A stretch of 42,232 nucleotides of DNA from the IMG/VR virus record IMGVR_UViG_3300050190_000021, positions 1 through 42,232 of that record; one strand, written 5' to 3'. Positions 15,464 through 23,562 of the stretch are shown piece after piece. Position 1 is the stretch's first letter, and each line of letters opens with the position of its first letter. The notes beneath the pieces are model-generated. The model had not been told where the DNA came from, ran no database searches, and saw only the letters and a list, made by a program, of their open reading frames with translations. Both the position numbers and the translations under genes were made by a program. Origin of the DNA: a virus.

Positions 15464-16264
15464 ATGCCAAGACAAAGAAACCCGGCAAGAGAAAAGGCAA
15501 AAGAATTATATTTAAAAGCTAAAGGTAAAATTAAATTAAAGGATATAGCAATTGAACTAAAAGTATCAGCTATTCAAATAAGAGTTTGGAAAATGCAAGA
15601 TAACTGGGATAACAAATGTAATGATAACGTTACTAACCTAAATGATAACGTTGCTAACCCGAATAATAACGTTACTAATAAAAAAATAGAAAAAACTATT
15701 GAAATAGTTAATGATAAACTTACAGAAAAGCAAAAACTATTTTGTAGCTATTTCATTAAATATCGAAATAAAACAAAGGCATACAAGAAAGCATTTGATT
15801 GTAGTCAAGTCAATGCAGAGGCTAATTCATATATGCTATGGAAAAACATGGAGATAAGAGCAGTCATTGACCAAGGGCTAAAAGAGTACCGGGATAATAT
15901 AAGAATAGATGCACAAGATATAACCCAAAAATATGCGGATATAGCTTTTGCAGATATTACGGACTTTATAAAATTTGGAAAAGATAAATCTAGTTTTAAG
16001 ATATCAAGTGGCATAGATGGAACTCTCGTAAGCGAGGTTAAACAAAGTAAAGATGGTGTAAGTATTAAGCTACATGATAAAATAAAAGCCTTAGAATGGT
16101 TAGGCAACCATATTCAATTACTTGATACAGCTACTAAGATAAAATTTGATTTAGAGAAACAAAAACTTGAGTTAGAAAAGTCAAGGAAGGATTTAGGTGG
16201 AGATAGCAAAGGCAATATAGGTGCACTTCTTGATGCCATACATAGAAGCGGTGATGATAAATGA
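15464..16264 (+). CDS. terS: Terminase small subunit, PBSX type
   Basis: 266 residues from ATG 15464 (a GTG one codon upstream is possible; GGTGAGG precedes). Residues 1-50 form the PBSX-type N-terminal helix-turn-helix (NPAREKAKELYLKAKGKIKL, then IAIELKVSAIQIRVWK). After an N/D/V-rich linker comes a Terminase_2 domain (LTEKQKLFCSYFIKYRNKTK, then AYKKAF). TerS recognises the packaging site and loads TerL. The linker is encoded by three 21-base repeats, described separately. The stop overlaps the TerL start (ATGA). Confidence 0.92.
   Translation: MPRQRNPAREKAKELYLKAKGKIKLKDIAIELKVSAIQIRVWKMQDNWDNKCNDNVTNLNDNVANPNNNVTNKKIEKTIEIVNDKLTEKQKLFCSYFIKYRNKTKAYKKAFDCSQVNAEANSYMLWKNMEIRAVIDQGLKEYRDNIRIDAQDITQKYADIAFADITDFIKFGKDKSSFKISSGIDGTLVSEVKQSKDGVSIKLHDKIKALEWLGNHIQLLDTATKIKFDLEKQKLELEKSRKDLGGDSKGNIGALLDAIHRSGDDK
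15620..15679. repeat. Three 21-base direct repeats inside terS
   Basis: Units start at 15620, 15641 and 15662, with consensus AATGATAACGTTACTAACC plus two bases. Each contains the palindrome AACGTT and encodes (N/L)NDNVTN-like heptapeptides in the linker of TerS. The exact two-turn spacing makes a TerS binding or packaging site possible. Confidence 0.6.
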
Positions 16265-17487
16265 TTGACTATCAACCATTTGGTCAGAAGAGTCTTAATT
16301 TTATAGCTAATCCATTAGAGCTAGATGCTAGAATAAATATTCTTGAAGGGTCCGTAAGAAGTTCAAAAACTGTAACTATGATATATAAGTGGCTTGATTA
16401 TATAGTTAATGGTCCTATTGGCCTACTTGTTATGACAGGCGTCTCAAAGGATACAATATATAATAACGTACTCAATGATTTGTTTGATACTGTAGGCACT
16501 GATAACTATAGCTATAACAGACAGTCAGGTGATCTTAATATTTATGGTAGAGATATTAAAGTTGTTGGAGCTAAGGATGAAGGCTCCGAGAAGTATATCA
16601 GAGGACTAACTGTTGCGGGTACTTATTGTGATGAAGTGTCCCTGATGCCAGAAAGATTTTTTAAACAACTTTTAAATAGAATGAGTGTTAAAGGTGCGAA
16701 GCTATATGCTACTACTAATCCAGATACTCCATTCCATTATCTATATACTGAATATATAACGGATTCTAAGAAACTACTAAGTGGTATGGTTAAGGTTTTT
16801 CATTTTATGTTAAATGATAACCCAAGCCTAGATGATGAATATAAAGATTTTATTAAAGGAGCATACAAGGGCCTCTGGTATGATCGTATGATATTGGGTT
16901 TATGGAAGATTGCTGAGGGTGCTATTTATGATATGTTCACAGAAGAAAATAAATATTCTGAGGGTAAGGGTCCTAATTATGAGTTAGCATACAGACGTTA
17001 TTATGCTATGGATTATGGTACTACAAACCCTTGTGTGTTTTTGGAAATAATAGAACAGGATCGTAAATACTACATTGAAGACGAATATTACTATGACAGT
17101 AAAAAAGAAGGCAAACAAAAGGATGACAATGAGTATGCTAATGATCTGTTAAAATTTATTGGTGATAAAAGATATTCCATGATGGTAATAGATCCTAGCG
17201 CAGCAAGTTTTAAAGTAACTGCTAGAGGGAAAGGTATAAGACTTAGGGATGCTGATAATGATGTCTTAGATGGGATAAGACTAGTATCATCTTTGTTTGC
17301 GTTAAAGCTATTAAAAATCAACAAAGATAAATGCCCTAATGTGTTAGCGGAAATATCGTCATATATTTGGGACGAAAAGGCTGCTAAGATTGGTAAAGAA
17401 CAACCTATAAAGGCTATGGACCATGCGATGGATGCATCAAGATATTTCTGCAAAACAATTATTAAAGCAATTAGAGGACTTAAATAG
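16261..17487 (+). CDS. terL: Terminase large subunit, PBSX (XtmB) type
   Basis: 408 residues. The ATPase part has Walker A LEGSVRSSKTVT near residue 28, Walker B with catalytic acid TYCDEVSLMP near 120, and a coupling motif ATTNPDTPFHY near 157. The nuclease part has acidic residues in AMDYGTTNP near 249, MVIDPSAAS near 309 and DHAMDASRY near 386. Length and motifs are complete. This motor packages DNA through the portal encoded downstream. It is followed by a 307-base spacer. Confidence 0.96.
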   Translation: MIDYQPFGQKSLNFIANPLELDARINILEGSVRSSKTVTMIYKWLDYIVNGPIGLLVMTGVSKDTIYNNVLNDLFDTVGTDNYSYNRQSGDLNIYGRDIKVVGAKDEGSEKYIRGLTVAGTYCDEVSLMPERFFKQLLNRMSVKGAKLYATTNPDTPFHYLYTEYITDSKKLLSGMVKVFHFMLNDNPSLDDEYKDFIKGAYKGLWYDRMILGLWKIAEGAIYDMFTEENKYSEGKGPNYELAYRRYYAMDYGTTNPCVFLEIIEQDRKYYIEDEYYYDSKKEGKQKDDNEYANDLLKFIGDKRYSMMVIDPSAASFKVTARGKGIRLRDADNDVLDGIRLVSSLFALKLLKINKDKCPNVLAEISSYIWDEKAAKIGKEQPIKAMDHAMDASRYFCKTIIKAIRGLK

Positions 17488-17794
17488 ACGAACGATTGAT
17501 CAATTTATACCTATTGGGATATATCTAATTAGCGAATAAACCTATTGAGAATGAATAAACATACAACCATTTTGGAATAAATATACATTGAATTACTTAT
17601 AACTAAGAAATAATATTCATTTAGTTACTTATTTATCTTAGATACAAGGCAATTCTCACTGCGAACTTCGCTAAATACAGATTTAGTGCTTAATAATTAT
17701 TTAAAATAAATACGAACGATACTTATTGGCATCTGCTTATTAGCAGGTGTTTTTATATTTTAAGGACTTAATAAATCAGGAGGAGGATTGAATA
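17488..17794 (+). other. Noncoding spacer between terL and the portal gene
   Basis: About 307 bases without a convincing gene, unusual inside a packed late operon. It contains a 9-base direct repeat ACGAACGAT near each end (17488-17496 and 17712-17720), two short copies of ACCTATTG, a palindrome GCGAACTTCGC and a small hairpin CTAAAT-ACAG-ATTTAG, then an intrinsic terminator. A decayed insertion (gene or element) with flanking duplication is possible; nothing proves it. Confidence 0.45.
17730..17754 (+). terminator. Intrinsic terminator before the portal gene
   Basis: CATCTGCT (17730-17737), loop TATT, AGCAGGTG (17742-17749), then TTTTTATATTTT. Eight pairs with one G-U followed by a good U run. 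It would separate packaging from head gene transcription unless read through, since the portal gene begins about 40 bases later with no obvious strong promoter between. Confidence 0.72.
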
Positions 17795-19204
17795 TTGAGA
17801 AAAAACAATAAATATAAGAAATCAAGAGGGCATAATGAAAATCCTCCTACTAGAACAAGCGTACACGATAGTTTTTCAAACCCACTAGCTCGGTTAGGTC
17901 TTGGGTCAAATTCATTATTAGAATCGACCCAATATCCGATATCAAGGTTGACCAGGGATTATAATTTGATGAACAGCCTGTATCGTAACTCATGGATAGC
18001 TAAGAAAATAATTAATACTATTCCAGAGGATATGTGTAAAAACTGGTTTTCTCTTTCAGCTGAGTTATCTCCTGAAGCGCAAGATAGGTATGATAAACTC
18101 GAGAAAAGATCTCTTGTAAGAGAAAAAATAGTTGAAGGACTAACTTGGGGCAGATTGTATGGTGGAGCTGGTGCCATAATGCTTATAGCAGGACAGGAAG
18201 ACATTTTAAATAAACCTTTAGACATTGATAGTATAATGCCTAACTCATTCAAAGGCTTGATGGTTGTTGATAGATGGAGTGGAATTTACCCGGGTATTGA
18301 ATTGATAACTGATATAAATGATCCCGAGTTTGGACTGCCAGAATTCTATGATATTAAAGATATCAATGGTAACATAAAACAAAAGGTACATCATTCGAGA
18401 GTAATAAGGTTCATAGGTCGTAAGTTACCATTTTGGGAAGATCAAACAGAAATACATTGGGGAGCTTCCGAATTAGAGCATGTATTTTCTGAACTAGCTA
18501 AGAGAGACAATACAAGTTGGAATATAGCATCTTTAGTATTCCAAGCTAATCTACTTGTAAATAAAGTAAGTGGCTTAGATCAAATGACAGCTTTAGGAGA
18601 TGTGCAAGCACAAGAAGATTTTTATAATCTTAAAACGGCACAAAACCAAATGAGAAGTAATAGTTCAATGATGATAATAGGTGATAAGGATGAAGTTACT
18701 CCTTTAAACTATACATTTGCTGGATTAAGCGATATTTCAGAAAGTCAGATGATGGATGTTTCAGGCGCAGCTGATATTCCTGTTACAAAATTATTTGGTC
18801 GTTCTCCTGCTGGAATGAATGCTACTGGTGAGTCAGATATGCAAATGTATTATGACATGGTAGCAGCTCAACAAGAGTCAGTAATAAAGCCAAAAATGAA
18901 TAAGATATTGCCAGTTATGTTTATGTCGGAGTTTGGGAAAGTACCTAGTGATTTAGGTATTAAGTTCAATCCTATTAAAACCCCAAATGATAATGAAGTA
19001 GCTGACATAGTCTCTAAAAAAGCATCAAGCATAAAAGATATGTATGATAGTGGAATAATAACTCAGAAAATAGCAATGTCAGAACTACACGAATTATCTT
19101 ATACTACTAACATGTTTACTAATATAACAGATGAAGATATAGATGCTGCTAGTGATGATTATATTGATGAGAAGACTACACCTAGTGATGGAAATATGGT
19201 GTAA
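17795..19204 (+). CDS. Portal protein, DUF1073 (HI1409-like) family
   Basis: 469 residues from a TTG start behind AGGAGGAGG. The family signature is visible in the N-terminus: YPISRLTRDYNLMNSLYRNS, then IAKKIINTIPEDMCKNWF, followed by GRLYGGAGAIMLIAGQED. Residues 330-345 (PVTKLFGRSPAGMNATGESD) match the conserved crown-region motif. Portals form the dodecameric DNA gateway at one capsid vertex and dock TerL and the connector proteins. Position after terL confirms the call. Confidence 0.92.
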   Translation: MRKNNKYKKSRGHNENPPTRTSVHDSFSNPLARLGLGSNSLLESTQYPISRLTRDYNLMNSLYRNSWIAKKIINTIPEDMCKNWFSLSAELSPEAQDRYDKLEKRSLVREKIVEGLTWGRLYGGAGAIMLIAGQEDILNKPLDIDSIMPNSFKGLMVVDRWSGIYPGIELITDINDPEFGLPEFYDIKDINGNIKQKVHHSRVIRFIGRKLPFWEDQTEIHWGASELEHVFSELAKRDNTSWNIASLVFQANLLVNKVSGLDQMTALGDVQAQEDFYNLKTAQNQMRSNSSMMIIGDKDEVTPLNYTFAGLSDISESQMMDVSGAADIPVTKLFGRSPAGMNATGESDMQMYYDMVAAQQESVIKPKMNKILPVMFMSEFGKVPSDLGIKFNPIKTPNDNEVADIVSKKASSIKDMYDSGIITQKIAMSELHELSYTTNMFTNITDEDIDAASDDYIDEKTTPSDGNMV

Positions 19205-19249
19205 TATAGCGAATGAAAGAATAAGCAATTTCACTAAGGAGTGATTGAT

Positions 19250-19912
19250 ATGAATATAAACCTAGGCATGGCAAGTAATTATGTAATATTAACAAAATCA
19301 GGAATAACCTCAGTCCCACAAAGCCTCATTGTTGGAGATATAGGAGTTTCACCTATAGCAGGTACAGCAATTACTGGGTTCTCTTTATCAATGGATGCAA
19401 CAAATCAATTTTCAACTTCAAAGCAAGTTACAGGAAAGGTATATGCTCCAAATTATAAAGTTCCGACACCAAGTAATTTAACTACTGCAATAAGTAATAT
19501 GGAAACTGCATATACTGATGCTGCTGGAAGAGTACCAAATTATACAGAATTATATACAGGAAATTTAAGTGGTAAGACACTATTTAATGCAGGAGTTTAT
19601 AAATGGTCAACAGGTGTTTTGATAGCTAAGGATCTTACTCTAAAAGGTAATATTAATGACATATTTATATTCCAAATTGCAAAAGGATTGAACTTAGCAA
19701 CAGGAATTAAGATTATATTAACAGGTGGAGTACAAGCAAAGAATATAATATGGCAGATAGCAGAAACAGTAGCATTAGAAACGAGTAGTCATTTTGAAGG
19801 AATAATACTTGCAAAGACAAATATCACTTTAGGTGCAAATGCTTCAGTTAATGGAAGATTACTCGCACAAACAGCTTGTACATTGATTAAAAATACAATT
19901 GTTGCAAAATAG
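19250..19912 (+). CDS. DUF3494 ice-binding-type beta-helix protein inside the head module
   Basis: 220 residues from ATG 19250, nine bases after AAGGAGTG. The whole length fits the DUF3494 ice-binding family: ASNYVILTKSGI, IVGDIGVSPIAG, ITGFSLSMDATNQF, AYTDAAGR, GVYKWSTGVLI, DIFIFQIAKGL, SHFEGIILA and NGRLLAQTA. Known members fold as an irregular beta solenoid with a lateral helix and bind ice or act as adhesion domains, and nearly all are secreted. Here the domain starts at residue 5 with no signal peptide or anchor. The gene sits between portal and MuF genes on the same strand, so a virion decoration role or an unrelated moron are both possible. Confidence 0.9.
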   Translation: MNINLGMASNYVILTKSGITSVPQSLIVGDIGVSPIAGTAITGFSLSMDATNQFSTSKQVTGKVYAPNYKVPTPSNLTTAISNMETAYTDAAGRVPNYTELYTGNLSGKTLFNAGVYKWSTGVLIAKDLTLKGNINDIFIFQIAKGLNLATGIKIILTGGVQAKNIIWQIAETVALETSSHFEGIILAKTNITLGANASVNGRLLAQTACTLIKNTIVAK

Positions 19913-19932
19913 GTTGGGAAGTGATTTTATAG

Positions 19933-20751
19933 ATGAATTGGCGTCAGAATAAACAGATAGAACTAAAGTATAGGAGATCATTGCAGAGAATAAATAAGAA
20001 GATTATGGATGCTGTACGAGGACTTAAGACAGTTAAAGAGATTAAATCCGCTTTACATAAAGTTTATAAGTCTATAATGTTCCGAAATATAGCAAATAAA
20101 ATAGCTAATAGATTTGTAACAAATGCCAATACAATAGATGCTAGAACATGGAGAGAAGCGGCAAGAGCAGGAAGTAAAAGTAAACAGATATATAAAGCCT
20201 TACAAGAAACTTTGAATACTAATATAGGCCATACGGTAGACCAGCAAATATTAAAAAATGCCAATTTAATTAAAACATTACCTTTGGAATTATCTAAGGA
20301 AATTACTAAATTTGTAGGTACCAAGACATATGAAGGAATAAGACCTGAAGAGATTGCTGAAACACTTCAAGGAAAAATATTTCAGTATACTCGTGCTAGA
20401 GCTGGTACCATAGCAAGAACAGAAAGTAGTAAAGCTATGACAGCATTAACAGAGGCTAGGAGTAAAGATATAGGTGTTAGCTGGTATGTGTGGCTTTCTG
20501 CCAAAGATCAGAGAGTAAGAAAGGCGCATAAGCATATGCAAGGTGTGTTAGTAAATTGGAATGATCCACCTTCACCAGAAGCCTTAGTTAATGAACGTGA
20601 TGTAGGCAAGTACTCAGCTGGAAACATCTATAATTGTCGTTGTTTTCCAAGGCCTTTGATTAGTTTTGAGAATGTTAAATGGCCATGTAAAGTTTATCAT
20701 AATGGGTCTATAACAAAAATGAGTGAGTTACAATTTAAAAAGATAATGTAG
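19933..20751 (+). CDS. Minor head protein, MuF (Mu gpF-like) domain
   Basis: 272 residues. The C-terminal half is a MuF domain: ARAGTIARTESSKAM near residue 155, then GVSWYVWLSAKDQRVRKAH, and the closing YNCRCFPRPLI motif near 237. The N-terminal half is helical and basic. MuF proteins are internal minor head proteins, usually encoded right after the portal, and in Bacillus phage SPP1 (gp7) the homologue is associated with the portal. The intervening ice-binding-type gene breaks the usual portal-MuF adjacency. Confidence 0.92.
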   Translation: MNWRQNKQIELKYRRSLQRINKKIMDAVRGLKTVKEIKSALHKVYKSIMFRNIANKIANRFVTNANTIDARTWREAARAGSKSKQIYKALQETLNTNIGHTVDQQILKNANLIKTLPLELSKEITKFVGTKTYEGIRPEEIAETLQGKIFQYTRARAGTIARTESSKAMTALTEARSKDIGVSWYVWLSAKDQRVRKAHKHMQGVLVNWNDPPSPEALVNERDVGKYSAGNIYNCRCFPRPLISFENVKWPCKVYHNGSITKMSELQFKKIM

Positions 20752-20765
20752 GAGAGTGAACATTA

Positions 20766-20912
20766 GTGATAAGAAGTATTATATGTTATGTCTTATTTGC
20801 TATTGTAGTATGGAATGGATTTAAGATTGAAGTATCTATAGGAGAACATAAGACTTCATTCGAAATATACAGTATTAAAAGGTTCTTCAAACATAATAAG
20901 GGGATTAAGTGA
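20766..20912 (+). CDS. Small single-pass membrane protein, 48 residues
   Basis: GTG start at 20766, eight bases after GGAGAG. The N-terminus is a hydrophobic helix (IRSIICYVLFAIVVWNGF), followed by a short soluble tail with a KIEVSIGEHKTSFE beta segment and a basic end (KRFFKHNKGIK). The positive-inside rule would place the tail inside if the N-terminus is out, but topology is uncertain. No family recognised. It stands between the MuF gene and a terminator. Confidence 0.55.
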   Translation: MIRSIICYVLFAIVVWNGFKIEVSIGEHKTSFEIYSIKRFFKHNKGIK

Positions 20913-21043
20913 TACATTATTAGTGGTTTGAATGTAACACAATACTGATATGCTCCCCTTAAAGTAGACAGGTTAATAAAAGATGATTAAATGTATAAAA
21001 TTGTTAGTTTTAGCGGTATTTAATGCATATATACAGGTCATTT

Positions 21044-21070
21044 AAGAGCTTAGAGATAGGCTCTTTTTTA
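21044..21070 (+). terminator. Intrinsic terminator A with GAGA loop
   Basis: AAGAGCTTA (21044-21052), loop GAGA, TAGGCTCTT (21057-21065), then five more T residues. Nine pairs with one U-G. The loop is a GNRA tetraloop. The following leader TATATGTAAAATTAA closely matches that of terminator B at 21397. Confidence 0.75.
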
Positions 21071-21100
21071 TATGTAAAATTAAGTTTGGGGGTGATTAAT

Positions 21101-21379
21101 ATAGGAGTAAATATAGGTGATAACAATTCAATAGTTGGAAATGTATCTATACCGGGTAGCAAAATACAAATTATTCATTTATGTGAAAACTGTAAAAAGC
21201 TTGATATTGAATGCCCTAAAATGGAGAGATATAACGAAGTAACCTTATTGTTAAGAAAACATATGAATTTATTCTATGAAGAATTTTATAAAAGACTAAA
21301 AGATACTGAGTATAAAGAATATACTTTAGAATTTCAAGATGCACCTAATGTGACAGAATGTCCATATTTTGAAGAATAG
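21101..21379 (+). CDS. Hypothetical Cys-containing protein, start uncertain
   Basis: About 92 residues if it begins at 21101, where the codon is ATA. That position is favoured because the leader aligns with the one at 21430-21460, where the same GG(A/G)GGTGATTAA is followed by ATG. In-frame alternatives are GTG 21092, TTG 21086 and ATG 21023, the last lying upstream of terminator A. The protein starts GVNIGDNNSIVGNVSIPGSK and carries a CENC...C pattern (LCENCKKLDIEC) that could bind a metal. Its family is not recognised. Confidence 0.55.
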   Translation: MGVNIGDNNSIVGNVSIPGSKIQIIHLCENCKKLDIECPKMERYNEVTLLLRKHMNLFYEEFYKRLKDTEYKEYTLEFQDAPNVTECPYFEE

Positions 21380-21396
21380 CAGAATAGGTTAGCTAT

Positions 21397-21422
21397 AGAA
21401 CTTAGAGATAGGTTCTTTTTTA
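21397..21422 (+). terminator. Intrinsic terminator B, covarying copy of A
   Basis: AGAACTTA (21397-21404), loop GAGA, TAGGTTCT (21409-21416), then T residues. Relative to terminator A one G-C pair has become A-T on both sides, which keeps the stem. The T run and the following TATATGTAGAATTAA match terminator A's leader, so this is a duplicated terminator-leader unit. Confidence 0.75.
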
Positions 21423-21457
21423 TATGTAGAATTAATTATATAGGGGAGGTGATTAAG

Positions 21458-21643
21458 ATGAAATATATTCAAAGGACTGGAGCAATAGAAGCAACTTATG
21501 AAGCTAATACATCAGCTGAAATAGTTGGATTAATCAATGCTGTTAATAATATTCCAGTAAATGATACGCAAGCAACAATAACAGCAGGAACAATAGCAGC
21601 AGGAACAATAGATAATACAACACAAGTAGGTGAAACACTATGA
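21458..21643 (+). CDS. Small hypothetical protein before the protease gene
   Basis: 61 residues from ATG 21458 behind a very strong GGGGAGGTGAT. The first half is compact (MKYIQRTGAIEATYEANTSA). The second is rich in T, A, I and N with a short repeat (TITAGTIAAGTIDNTT). Family not recognised. The stop overlaps the next start (ATGA), so expression is coupled to the protease/scaffold gene; a head-assembly accessory is possible. Confidence 0.65.
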   Translation: MKYIQRTGAIEATYEANTSAEIVGLINAVNNIPVNDTQATITAGTIAAGTIDNTTQVGETL

Positions 21644-22932
21644 GGGCATACTATGGAGACAAGATTTCAGACAACATGGAAATGACACCCGAAGGCTATC
21701 TTTTATGTGAAAACGTACCTATTGGCCGTACAGGATGGATGGATTACCTTGGGCAGGAATTGCCCTCAGCATTTAATGAACCAATGGGCAAAATATGTCA
21801 AGTGTATCGAAGTCCTGATGAATTATTCAGTAAAGCAACAATGTCAAGTTTTGAAGGAAAATCCGTAACCAATACGCATCCTACAGCTAATCTTGATGTC
21901 AATACAACGCCAATGACAGAAAGAGGCCATATACAAAACATAAGGCGTGATGGTGACCTTTTAGTTGCGGATTTATTTGTTAAGGATGCAGGACTTATTT
22001 CATCAATACAAAACAATTTGATGCGTGAGGTTAGTTGTGGATATGACTGTTCTTGGAACAAGATTGAAGGAGAAGAAGATAAGTATGAACAAAAAAATAT
22101 AATTGGTAATCATCTGGCCATAGTTGAAAATGGTCGCGGTGGGAGTAGAGTTGCAATACAAGATTCTAAGCCAGAAGAATTAAAAGATACTAAGCCAGAA
22201 GAAAAACAAAAAACAGGAGGTAAGAAGTTTATGGGTAAAATGTCAAAACAAATATTAACGGCAATGGGTTTTCAAAAATACGCAGCAGATGCAGAACCAG
22301 AGGATATTGCGAAAGCAATGGATGCAATGAATGAGAAAGATGAAGATGAAAAGAAAGAAGTAAAAGATGAAGAGCCTGTTAAAGAAACTAAAAAGGAACC
22401 TGAGAAAAAAGAAGAAGTTAAGGATGATGATGAAACAATTCCAGCATGGGCTAAAAGCTTAATGGAAGATGTTAAAGCATTAAAGGCTAAAAAAAGTGAA
22501 ACTAAAGAAGCTGATGATGCTAAAAGTGTAATGGATGAAGTTGAAAAAGAAGTTAAGGGAGAAGAAACTGAGGATGAAGAGCCTAAGAAAAAAGAAGAAG
22601 AAGTAAAGGATGACGACCCAATAAAGGAAGAAGAAAAAGGCAAAGTTGCTGATGCGGCTTTAATAAAATGGGTACAAGATATGAAACCAATCATAATGGC
22701 TATCCCGGATGAAAAAGTCAGACTTGATACTGCTAAAAAATTCGCTTCATCGGTACATGATGCAAGAGCAGTCAACTCAAATGGGTATAAAGATATTTTG
22801 GATACAGTAGCAAAGAATAGGCAATCTGCAATGGATACAGCTTCATATCAAAAATTAACTATGACTGAGGCAGCAGTAAAAAGTTGCGATGCTTGGAAAG
22901 CCCAAGGCGAAAAGATGAAAAATGTTAAATAA
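21640..22932 (+). CDS. DUF2213 prohead protease fused to a charged scaffold-like region
   Basis: 430 residues. Residues 1-170 match DUF2213: RTGWMDYLGQELPSAF, SFEGKSVTNTHPTANLD with a Thr-His pair, ERGHIQNIRRDGDLLVADL and REVSCGYDCSW. The family is thought to be a head maturation protease. Residues 180-330 are a very acidic and lysine-rich low-complexity helix (runs of K, E and D), typical of an internal scaffold. Residues 335-430 form a helical C-terminal domain. Protease and scaffold are often fused like this in phages with DUF2184 capsids. Confidence 0.87.
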   Translation: MRAYYGDKISDNMEMTPEGYLLCENVPIGRTGWMDYLGQELPSAFNEPMGKICQVYRSPDELFSKATMSSFEGKSVTNTHPTANLDVNTTPMTERGHIQNIRRDGDLLVADLFVKDAGLISSIQNNLMREVSCGYDCSWNKIEGEEDKYEQKNIIGNHLAIVENGRGGSRVAIQDSKPEELKDTKPEEKQKTGGKKFMGKMSKQILTAMGFQKYAADAEPEDIAKAMDAMNEKDEDEKKEVKDEEPVKETKKEPEKKEEVKDDDETIPAWAKSLMEDVKALKAKKSETKEADDAKSVMDEVEKEVKGEETEDEEPKKKEEEVKDDDPIKEEEKGKVADAALIKWVQDMKPIIMAIPDEKVRLDTAKKFASSVHDARAVNSNGYKDILDTVAKNRQSAMDTASYQKLTMTEAAVKSCDAWKAQGEKMKNVK

Positions 22933-22965
22933 CTTAAAAATTAAAATTTTAGAGGAGGAATTTCA

Positions 22966-23535
22966 ATGCCAGGAACAGTAATTGGTACAAGTTTAAATTT
23001 AGGATATGCAGGTAAGGTTTCACGTAACCCCGGTAATAAAATTAATTCACGTGCGGTAAAATCTATTTTAAATGGTAGCCTTATTGAAACTCAAACACCG
23101 GTTGCATTTGGTGCTACAGTTGTAACTAATAGTGATAATACTTATTCATTATTTGGTGCAACAGGTGCAGGTGTAAGTGCTCCAGTAGTGGCAAATTTTG
23201 CGGGTATTGCAGTAAGTGAAGTTAAACAAGCTATGACTTATGGTTATGGTGCAAATGTTAGTACAGGTCAGTTTGAGCCCAATATGCCTTGCGATATATT
23301 ACAGGTTGGAACAGCTACTGTGTTTTGTACTGAAGGTACTCCAACGGCTAATGGCCTTGTATATATTGTTACGGTTGCAGGTACTACTTCTCCATTAGGA
23401 GCTTTAATTGCTATTGCAACACCAGTAGGATCTGGAGCTGCAGCAGTACAACTTACTAATGCAAGATGGGTAAGTGGAAAAATGGATGCTTCAGGCATTG
23501 CTGAAGTAGTATTGCTAACTCAGCTCAATGCATAA
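22966..23535 (+). CDS. Structural cement (Gp24-like) capsid protein
   Basis: 189 residues behind GAGGAGG. The N-terminus (GYAGKVSRNPGNKINSRAV) and the following beta-rich part (IETQTPVAFGATVVTNSDN, then FAGIAVSEVKQAM) match the cement proteins encoded just before DUF2184 capsid genes. They are expected to trimerise on the capsid surface and stabilise it after expansion. There are few charged residues and many small ones, as in decoration proteins. Confidence 0.8.
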   Translation: MPGTVIGTSLNLGYAGKVSRNPGNKINSRAVKSILNGSLIETQTPVAFGATVVTNSDNTYSLFGATGAGVSAPVVANFAGIAVSEVKQAMTYGYGANVSTGQFEPNMPCDILQVGTATVFCTEGTPTANGLVYIVTVAGTTSPLGALIAIATPVGSGAAAVQLTNARWVSGKMDASGIAEVVLLTQLNA

Positions 23536-23562
23536 AAATTATAAGAATTGGAGGTAAAATAT

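Noticed and set aside
20940-20975. TAAAGTAGACAGG-like sequence resembling the end of an IS3-type insertion sequence
   Set aside because: Only a short match to a remembered pattern; no transposase fragment, second end or target duplication is visible nearby.
22272-22775. Long minus-strand open frame opposite the protease/scaffold gene
   Set aside because: It is the serine-rich mirror of the K/E/D-rich scaffold coding region, has no ribosome site and is explained by codon bias on the other strand.
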